From NCBI GenBank assembly GCA_902826395.1, contig CADEER010000003.1, positions 36,206 through 100,205 of the forward strand: a DNA stretch of 64,000 bases. The letters run 5' to 3'. A model generated the notes under the pieces. The model did not search any database and was not told the origin of the DNA. It was given only the letters and a program-made list of their open reading frames with translations. The first letter of the stretch is position 1; the number at the start of each line of letters is the position of its first letter. The stretch is from an uncultured bacterium (GTDB taxonomy: Bacteria; Desulfobacterota; Binatia; HRBIN30; CADEER01). The translations under genes were made by a program, and so were the position numbers. This document shows positions 56,549 to 64,000 of the stretch, one piece after another.

Positions 56549-57166
56549 TCAGTGATCGCCGCGGATGCGGCCGACCGCAAAGGCCAGCTCGGCGGCGGAG
56601 CCGGCGCCCATCTTCGCCAGCACCCGGGAGCGGTGCAGCTCGACGGTGCGCTCGCTGATCTCGAGCTCGACGGCGATCATCTTGTTCGCCAGGCCCCGGA
56701 TCAGGAGCTCCATGACCTCGCGCTGCCGCGGGGTCAGGGCCTTCAGACGGATCTCGAGGGCGCGCCGATCTTTGTACTGGCCCCGCACCACTTGGTCGCG
56801 CGCCAGGGCCTCCTCGATGGCCTCGAGGAGCGCCTTGTCGCGAAAAGGCTTCTGCAGCAGGGTGATGGCTCCGAGGCGCATGGCGTGGACCGTCATCGGC
56901 ACCTCGGCATGCGCGGTGATGAGGATGACCGGGCTGAGCGAGCGGCGGCGAACCAGCTCCTCCTGCAGCGCATGGCCGCTCATCCCGGGCATCCGCTCGT
57001 CCAGAATGATGCAGCCCGGACGATTGGGGTCGAACGATGCGAGAAACTCCTCGGCCGAGCTGAAGGTTGCGACGTGATAGCCGGCGGTTCCGATCAGGAC
57101 CCTGAGCGAGTCCGTCACTGAACGATCATCATCGACGACCGAAACGGTGGATTGGGATTTGCTCAT
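56549..57166 (-). CDS. FixJ/NarL-type response regulator (orphan)
   Basis: 205 residues. Receiver domain: acidic pocket VDDD (11-14), phospho-acceptor D56 (ILDERMPGMSG), T83 and K106 (LLQKPF). The C-terminal LuxR-type helix-turn-helix (about 140-200) contains LTPRQREVMELLIRGLANK and ISERTVELHRSRVLAKMG, typical of FixJ. No histidine kinase gene lies within the window, so its partner is elsewhere. It carries no AAA+ domain and cannot itself be a sigma-54 activator. Confidence 0.94.
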   Translation of the reverse strand: MSKSQSTVSVVDDDRSVTDSLRVLIGTAGYHVATFSSAEEFLASFDPNRPGCIILDERMPGMSGHALQEELVRRRSLSPVILITAHAEVPMTVHAMRLGAITLLQKPFRDKALLEAIEEALARDQVVRGQYKDRRALEIRLKALTPRQREVMELLIRGLANKMIAVELEISERTVELHRSRVLAKMGAGSAAELAFAVGRIRGDH

Positions 57167-57592
57167 GTCGGTTCTGCAGCGTCCTGAGGGGTGAGGATGA
57201 TGTCCAGCCACATATGAACAAACTATTTCGACGAGGGGCGCCGAAAACGCAAGTTCGGGAAAGTCTGTAGTAGGCCGTGTCGCCGAGACCGCTTGGCGGT
57301 CGGGTTGTCTCCTCGACCGGCGGTAGGCTGGTGCCGCGACGGCGGAGCCGTCGTTGATTTCAGAGGAGGTTTTGCCGGGTTCTGCGCAGATGCCGTGTGC
57401 CGAAGCAAGCAAAGCGGCGTGTATTCGACGGTCCGCGATGAGACCGACGAGCGGTGGACAAAATTCGTCCATGCCTTGGAGGGGCGAAAGAAAACCTAAA
57501 AATTCGTGTCGGGTCGATGCTGGCACGGCGGCTGCTTAGCACGCCGAGACGCACTCACTGTCGGGTGCGCGTTGACTCGAGGGGTTCCGTCC
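57167..57592. other. Intergenic region between the response regulator and the large secreted protein
   Basis: 426 bases without a credible gene; short open frames inside have no ribosome site or protein-like composition. The right end contains a sigma-54 type promoter (57521-57537, see its entry) preceded by an A-rich stretch (AAAGAAAACCTAAAAATT, 57486-57503). The rest, 57167-57480, holds the upstream region of the regulator gene and nothing recognisable. Confidence 0.5.
57521..57537 (+). promoter_or_regulatory. Candidate sigma-54 promoter of the secreted protein gene
   Basis: TGGCACGGCGGCTGCTT: the GG of the -24 element and the GC of the -12 element are 12 bases apart, as required, and TGGCACG is a perfect -24 half (consensus TGGCACG-N4-TTGCW). 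The -12 half reads CTGCTT. A transcript would begin near 57547, about 46 bases before the start codon. An enhancer-binding activator is not seen nearby. Confidence 0.55.
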
Positions 57593-59488
57593 ATGTCCAA
57601 GATTGTCAGACTCTGCTTGCGCGTGCCGATCGGGGCGACGGCCGCCGTGTTCGCAGGATTCCTGGCGCAGGCGCTCCTGCTGCCGTCTCCGGCGGCGGCC
57701 ACGCACTTCCGCTTCGGCCAGGTGAACTGGAAGCCGGCCGATTCCGGCCCGGCCAATGCGGTCGACTTCAGTATCACCCTGGGGTACCGCCGCACCTTCT
57801 TCTCGGGGTCGGCGCCCGACGGGTATCCGCAGCCCGGCGACGTCATCTCCGTCGATCCCCTGTCCTTCGGCGACAGCTCCTCGACGTCACTGAGCGCGAC
57901 GGTCACCGACTACAACACCGATGAGGACTGGCTGCTTGCCAAGGCGAACGTTTCTCATACCTACGCCTCGGCGCAGGACTATCTGGCCTACATCGAGAGC
58001 GGCAATCGGCTCAGCCCTTGTTCGGCGGGCAACGCCCACTTCAACAATCCGGATGGTACCTATCGCGTCGAAACCACCGTCGACGTTGGCACCGGCAACA
58101 GCTCCCCGGTGAGCTGCTTGCCGCCCGTCGTGCGCTGCCCGGCCGGCGAGCCGTGCTCGTTCCAGATCCCGACCAGCGACAACGACGGCGACACACTGTC
58201 CTTCCGCTTGTCGACTGCTGGCGAGTCCGACGTGGTCACTCAACCTGGCGCCGGCAATAGCTGCACCGGCGGCACCGCCAGCGTCTCTGGAACCGGACTC
58301 TACTCATGGAACAGTGCCGGCTGCTCGCTGGCGTCGGGATCGTGCACGCGCACGTTCTACTCGACGCAGGCGACGATGGAAGAGTCGACCGGGGATGCGA
58401 AAGCGGCGATCGACTTCCTGATCCAATTGGTCGACTGCGATTCGTCCGACTTGCCGCCGGAGTACGATCCGTCGACGCCTTGCGGCCAGACTCTGACAAC
58501 GACCCCCGGTCAGGCGGTGTCGTTCGATATCATTGCCTTCGACAACGACGACCTCGATCTCATCGGTATGTCCTCGGCCTGCGCTCCGCTCGGGTCGTCT
58601 ACGACACCGCCGCTGCCGCAGAGCGGTAACCCGGCGATCTCCGAGTTCGAGTGGACGCCGGGCATGGCCGATATCGGGCAGCACGTGATGACCTTCTCGG
58701 CCGTCGACAGTTGCGGTCAGCAGACCCTCTGCCCGGTGACCATCGACGTCAGCGAGGAGGTCTGTGACAACGGCACCGACGACGACGGCGACACGCTCGC
58801 CGACTGCGACGATCCCGACTGCGCTTCGTCGGGTCCTTGCCTGCCGACGCCGACCGCCACTGCGACGGCGACGTCCGATGCCACCGACACGCCGACGGCG
58901 ACCCAGACGCCGGTCGACACGTCGACTCCCACCAACACGCCGGTTCCCACCGCGACCGCGGTCCCGACTCAGACGATTCCGCCGGGCGGCAGCGCATTGA
59001 TCCTGCGCAAGCTCAAGATCAAGGCGAACACGGCGACGCGGCGACCGAACGGCAAGATCCTGGCGCGCGGCGTGCTCAACGTGAACCGCCCGCTCGGCGG
59101 CTTCGCCGGCGATGTCGGGGCAAACGGCCTGTCGGTGCGCTTCAGCACCGGCAACCTGAACCAGACCGTCACCTGGGCCGCTACCGACTGCGAAACGAAA
59201 GAGCCGCGCAGCGGGCGCATCTCGATCCGCTGTCGTACCTCCGACGGCGATCACCAGATCAAGTTCAAGCCGGTGTCGGGCATCATCGCACCGAACGTCT
59301 TCCAGGTGACGCTGGTCTCGCGCCGGCACACCTTCCCGCCGCCGGTCGCGGTTGCGCCGGTGACGATGATCATCGACGTGACCGATCCGGATCCGGCGGA
59401 CACGATCGGCGAGACCGGCACCTGCAAGGGCAAAGGCAGCCTGGCGGCCAAGCTGGTCTGTCGCGAGAAGGGCATCTTCGAAGAGTGA
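57593..59488 (+). CDS. Large secreted Cys-rich protein with TPT linker
   Basis: 631 residues from the ATG at 57593 (GAGGGG nine bases before). Signal peptide ends near residue 36 (FLAQALLLPSPAAA). The region about 38-200 opens with THFRFGQVNWKPADSGPANAV; about 200-390 contains two cadherin-/Ig-like segments with paired cysteines; a D-rich motif (CDNGTDDDGDTLADCDDPDC, about 389-408) resembles metal-binding linkers of myxobacterial surface proteins; then a TPT linker (about 416-461); and a C-terminal beta domain of about 165 residues with a basic start (LILRKLKIKANTATRR). A role in surface attachment or matrix is inference. Confidence 0.85.
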   Translation: MSKIVRLCLRVPIGATAAVFAGFLAQALLLPSPAAATHFRFGQVNWKPADSGPANAVDFSITLGYRRTFFSGSAPDGYPQPGDVISVDPLSFGDSSSTSLSATVTDYNTDEDWLLAKANVSHTYASAQDYLAYIESGNRLSPCSAGNAHFNNPDGTYRVETTVDVGTGNSSPVSCLPPVVRCPAGEPCSFQIPTSDNDGDTLSFRLSTAGESDVVTQPGAGNSCTGGTASVSGTGLYSWNSAGCSLASGSCTRTFYSTQATMEESTGDAKAAIDFLIQLVDCDSSDLPPEYDPSTPCGQTLTTTPGQAVSFDIIAFDNDDLDLIGMSSACAPLGSSTTPPLPQSGNPAISEFEWTPGMADIGQHVMTFSAVDSCGQQTLCPVTIDVSEEVCDNGTDDDGDTLADCDDPDCASSGPCLPTPTATATATSDATDTPTATQTPVDTSTPTNTPVPTATAVPTQTIPPGGSALILRKLKIKANTATRRPNGKILARGVLNVNRPLGGFAGDVGANGLSVRFSTGNLNQTVTWAATDCETKEPRSGRISIRCRTSDGDHQIKFKPVSGIIAPNVFQVTLVSRRHTFPPPVAVAPVTMIIDVTDPDPADTIGETGTCKGKGSLAAKLVCREKGIFEE

Positions 59489-59499
59489 TCTCTCCCCAC

Positions 59500-59584
59500 G
59501 GCCCGGAGTTCCCGTTCGCGGGGCTCCGGGCCCCTCGCTCCCCTTCGACCGGCCGGCGCCGTCAGCGCCGGCCGGTTTTATTTT
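59500..59584 (+). terminator. Strong intrinsic terminator
   Basis: An 11-base-pair perfect stem (59549-59559 with 59565-59575, CCGGCCGGCGC), a five-base loop, and TTTTATTTT (59576-59584) form a classical terminator. A second hairpin, nine base pairs with arms at 59500-59508 and 59524-59532 (GGCCCGGAG), lies in front. They end the transcript of the secreted-protein gene. The remaining bases to 59815 hold no gene. Confidence 0.93.
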
Positions 59585-59815
59585 GGAGCGCCATGCTTGT
59601 ACCGCGGCGATTTCAACGGCCGCGCGCCGGCGGTTTCTACAATCTCTTGTAAAGAGGGCTCCTCGCGTAAGGGGCCTGACGGTTTGGTCTACGTCGCCGT
59701 AGAGACCGGCACGGTCTTTGCGCCTCACGCTGCGACTCGGGCTGCTGCATTCGAGGCAGACGGTCCCTCCGCAGCCCGGATTCACTACAGGAACGATTGG
59801 GAGATCGGCACGGAC

Positions 59816-61960
<2,145 letters not shown>

Positions 61961-62143
61961 TCGGCGGCGCGATTAGACCGGATCGTCGATCGGGAAAACT
62001 ACTTCCCCACGGCGGCGCCGCTGTTGGTAGCCATGGGCTCTCGCCGAGCGGCGCGCTGCGCTGCCCGAGATCAGGTCGAACTGACGTCAGCTCAGTTTGC
62101 CGGTATCGATGGCCTTGCCTATATTCACCGGCCGGAGGGCGAC

Positions 62144-62431
62144 GTGAAGAGGCATCGAGTCCATCGCAAGGCATTCGGGTTCATGGTCTGCGCGGCGTTG
62201 GCGGCCTGCGCGGCGCAGAAGCCGGAGAGGACGCAGATCGTATGGCAGAAGCTCGACGGCTCGCCAGCCACGCGCGAGGAACTGCAGAAGGCGGTCTCGG
62301 TCTGTGAGGCCGAGACCCACAAGAGCGGTGGCGAGGGCACGGGCCGCTTCGCGCACATGGAATGGTCGGTGCACATGCTCGACTGCATGAAGAGCAAGGG
62401 CTACACGCGAGTGGAGAAGCCGGTTCCGTAG
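62144..62431 (+). CDS. Small lipoprotein of unknown function
   Basis: 95 residues from a GTG at 62144 with GGAGGG before it. Basic start (MKRHRVHRK), short hydrophobic segment and lipobox LAAC, so a lipid-anchored protein. The mature part contains cysteines in SVCEAE and LDCMKSKGY. No family recognised. It may be co-transcribed with the DUF4136 genes 34 bases downstream. Confidence 0.65.
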   Translation: MKRHRVHRKAFGFMVCAALAACAAQKPERTQIVWQKLDGSPATREELQKAVSVCEAETHKSGGEGTGRFAHMEWSVHMLDCMKSKGYTRVEKPVP

Positions 62432-62465
62432 CCTGCACGCGTGGCGGCGACATCGGAGACGTGAC

Positions 62466-63035
62466 GTGAGAAGTCCGAGCGCGAGGCTGGCGGCGGTCAT
62501 GCTGGTCGTCGGCGTAGCGTCCTGCTCGCGCATCGCCGTCGAAAGCAGCGCCGAGCCGGATTGGTCGCCGGTCAGCGCAACCACCTACGCATGGCGACCG
62601 GATCCCCCGGGCAAGTTGGCCGATCCGCGCGTGGATGAACCGCACCTGGTGAAGGCGCTCCGCTCGGCAGCCGACCGCGAGCTGGCGGCGAAGGGTTATC
62701 GGCTGGCTGACTCTGTCGCCGCCGATTTCCAGGTCGGCTACTGGCTCGCCGTGCGCACGCGCGAGGTGGCATCGCCGCGCGGTGGCTGGCGCAACTCGGA
62801 CGACTCGGATGGCCGCGCGGGCTTCTGGGATTCGCCGGTCAATGTGCCGCCGGCTCATATCGAGAAGGGGACGGTCGGACTCTATGTCGTCGCCGGCGAG
62901 CCGCCGCGCAACGTCTGGCGCGGCGTCGCGCAACGCGTACTGAGATCCAACGCGTCGCGCAGCGAACGCGCCGAGCGCGTCGACGATGCCGTGCGTCGTA
63001 TTCTCGAAGAGTTCCCGCGCCGCGGCACCGATTGA
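62466..63035 (+). CDS. DUF4136 lipoprotein (paralogue 1)
   Basis: 189 residues from a GTG at 62466. Lipobox near residue 20 (VVGVASC). The DUF4136 domain fills the rest: TTYAWRPDPPGKLADPRVDEPHL, LAAKGYRLADSVAADFQVGYW and the final RVDDAVRRILEEFP. DUF4136 proteins are outer-membrane-directed lipoproteins of unknown role in Gram-negative bacteria. Its middle has an unusual Asp/Ser/Gly-rich insert (RGGWRNSDDSDGRAGFWDS). Confidence 0.83.
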   Translation: MRSPSARLAAVMLVVGVASCSRIAVESSAEPDWSPVSATTYAWRPDPPGKLADPRVDEPHLVKALRSAADRELAAKGYRLADSVAADFQVGYWLAVRTREVASPRGGWRNSDDSDGRAGFWDSPVNVPPAHIEKGTVGLYVVAGEPPRNVWRGVAQRVLRSNASRSERAERVDDAVRRILEEFPRRGTD

Positions 63036-63081
63036 ACGAAGCCCGGCAGCCGCGGCCAGAGTAGAGAGGAGATCAACTGCA

Positions 63082-63630
63082 ATGAAGCTCAGTGCGATCG
63101 CATCGGTACTCCTTTTGACCGTTCTGATCGGCTGTTCGAGCGTCAAGGTCGATTCGGACTACGATCCGAAAGTCGACTTCACTTCGCTCGACTCGTATGC
63201 GTGGCTGCCGGAGCCGCGCGCCAAGACTGGCAATCCGCGCCTCGACAACCCGCTGCTCACATCGCGCATCGAGCAAGCCATCGAGGCGTCGCTGGCTGCC
63301 AAGGGGCTGAGCAAGGTCGATGCCGCGACGGCGGATTTCTTCGTGACCTTCCACATCGCGATCGACCAGAAGCTCGACGTGACGACGATTCCGACCACCT
63401 ACGGCTATTACGGGCGTTGGGGCGGCTTCTACGGCGGTTCGGAAACGCGTGTCGATCAGTATGACGAAGGCACGCTGCTCATCGATTTCATCGATCGAGA
63501 CAAGGACGACCTGCTGTGGCGCGGCTCCGGCCAGTCGCGCATCAGGCCGACCAACTCGCCCGAAGAGCGCGAGAAGAAGGTCCGCACCGTGGTCGACGCC
63601 ATCCTGGAGCGGTTTCCGCCGAAGCGCTGA
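63082..63630 (+). CDS. DUF4136 lipoprotein (paralogue 2)
   Basis: 182 residues from the ATG at 63082, with GAGGAG upstream. Lipobox LIGCSS at about 17. Same DUF4136 layout: FTSLDSYAWLPEPRAKTGNPRLDNP, GLSKVDAATADFFVTFHIA, a Gly/Tyr-rich loop (YGYYGRWGGFYGG), and a terminal VVDAILERFPPK. Tandem duplicates are typical for this family. It follows paralogue 1 by 46 bases. Confidence 0.9.
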   Translation: MKLSAIASVLLLTVLIGCSSVKVDSDYDPKVDFTSLDSYAWLPEPRAKTGNPRLDNPLLTSRIEQAIEASLAAKGLSKVDAATADFFVTFHIAIDQKLDVTTIPTTYGYYGRWGGFYGGSETRVDQYDEGTLLIDFIDRDKDDLLWRGSGQSRIRPTNSPEEREKKVRTVVDAILERFPPKR

Positions 63631-64000
63631 AGGTTAGCGCCGGGAACACCGCCGACCTCGGCGGATGCTGAATACAGTTGGCACCCATCGCGCCCGGTCG
63701 GTTCGAAAGATTAGCAGCGACCGACGAATCGCGGCCTGAGGTTTGTGCCATCGGGCATTGGCACGAGGCTTGATGTTATTGAGCTTCGACCGAGTCGTTC
63801 TTCCTCGCGACCTTGCCGCGCGAAGCTTTGCAACCCGCGGCCGAATGCCGGGGAGGCCCTTCTACCCCCCCTGGGTCTCCCCGGCTGTTCTTCAGGCCTG
63901 CCGTCGCATGGGTCGTGCGAGACGCCGCGGGCGCTGGGAACGGATGAGACTCAGCCGGCGGCGAGCAGGTCGCGGCAGGTGGGCGATGTCGTAACGCTTG
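63631..64000. other. Right-end intergenic stretch
   Basis: 370 bases. No protein-like frame with a ribosome site was found; a short plus-strand frame (63743-63994) has a basic, Arg-rich, shadow-like composition. It contains the hairpin at 63847-63885. Confidence 0.4.
63847..63885. repeat. Long G+C-rich inverted repeat
   Basis: Arms GCCGGGGAGGCCC (63847-63859) and GGGTCTCCCCGGC (63873-63885) pair over 13 positions with one mismatch and a 13-base pyrimidine-rich loop. No T-run follows directly, so a terminator is uncertain; it could also be a regulatory RNA structure or a repeat element. Confidence 0.5.

Noticed and set aside
57293..57499. 68-codon frame between the response regulator and the secreted protein
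   Set aside because: No ribosome site and no protein-like pattern; it runs up to the sigma-54 promoter region.
63743..63994. 83-codon frame at the right end
   Set aside because: Arg-rich, no ribosome site, spans a hairpin; looks non-coding.

Overview
The window is uniformly G+C-rich Gram-negative chromosomal DNA. It has a type II secretion operon, many signal-peptide proteins and lipoproteins, DUF1800/DUF1501 secreted proteins and Cys-rich secreted proteins with Thr/Pro (TPT) linkers. This mix suggests an uncultured lineage near the former Deltaproteobacteria, possibly the Binatota. That placement is inference from gene style; there is no rRNA or marker tree here. I saw no insertion sequence, phage, CRISPR array or tRNA.

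Layout. 1-7234 (minus): type II secretion genes gspC-D-E-F-G, with gspG cut by the window edge. 7382-8156: an A-type Fe-S carrier and a small membrane protein, convergent. 8322-13169 (plus): a secretion block of DUF1800 protein, Tat-exported DUF1501 protein and a CxxCH-containing secreted protein. 13202-18473: ABC-F ATPase, then divergent mltG and LysM/M23 genes, then a glycerophosphodiesterase. 18489-22377: small hypotheticals, a secreted protein and rlmD. 22640-28579 (plus): a GNAT-like protein, a 1535-residue NAD-glutamate dehydrogenase homologue that has lost its catalytic motifs, and a metallo-beta-lactamase-fold hydrolase. 28597-31279 (minus): a membrane-anchored M23 protein overlapping a gene of unknown function. 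31472-34916 (plus): inositol-3-phosphate synthase and the primary sigma factor RpoD. 34951-38822: small secreted proteins and a tandem pair of secreted paralogues. 39148-40654 (plus): SDR and low-molecular-weight phosphatase.

40669-45145 (minus) is a compact RimK-like ATP-grasp ligase / inactive transglutaminase-7TM / RimB-like protease / M14 deacylase cluster, a peptide-modification type of system whose substrate is unknown. It is followed upstream by a membrane glycosyltransferase-like protein and a phosphodiesterase-TPR lipoprotein (45217-48983). 49079-52148 (minus) holds two acyl-CoA dehydrogenases and a TetR regulator with a palindrome over its own start codon; one dehydrogenase carries a single in-frame TAG. 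52353-63630 holds a Uma2 protein, a sulfatase-fold lipoprotein without the formylglycine motif, asnS, an orphan FixJ-type regulator, a large secreted protein behind a candidate sigma-54 promoter and followed by a strong terminator, the large-subunit catalase katE, and three small lipoproteins, two of them DUF4136 paralogues.

The points most worth following are the catalytically stripped glutamate dehydrogenase, the ATP-grasp cluster with its apparent inside/outside split, the single-codon nonsense change in the acyl-CoA dehydrogenase, the sigma-54 promoter, and the shared linker architecture of the secreted proteins.
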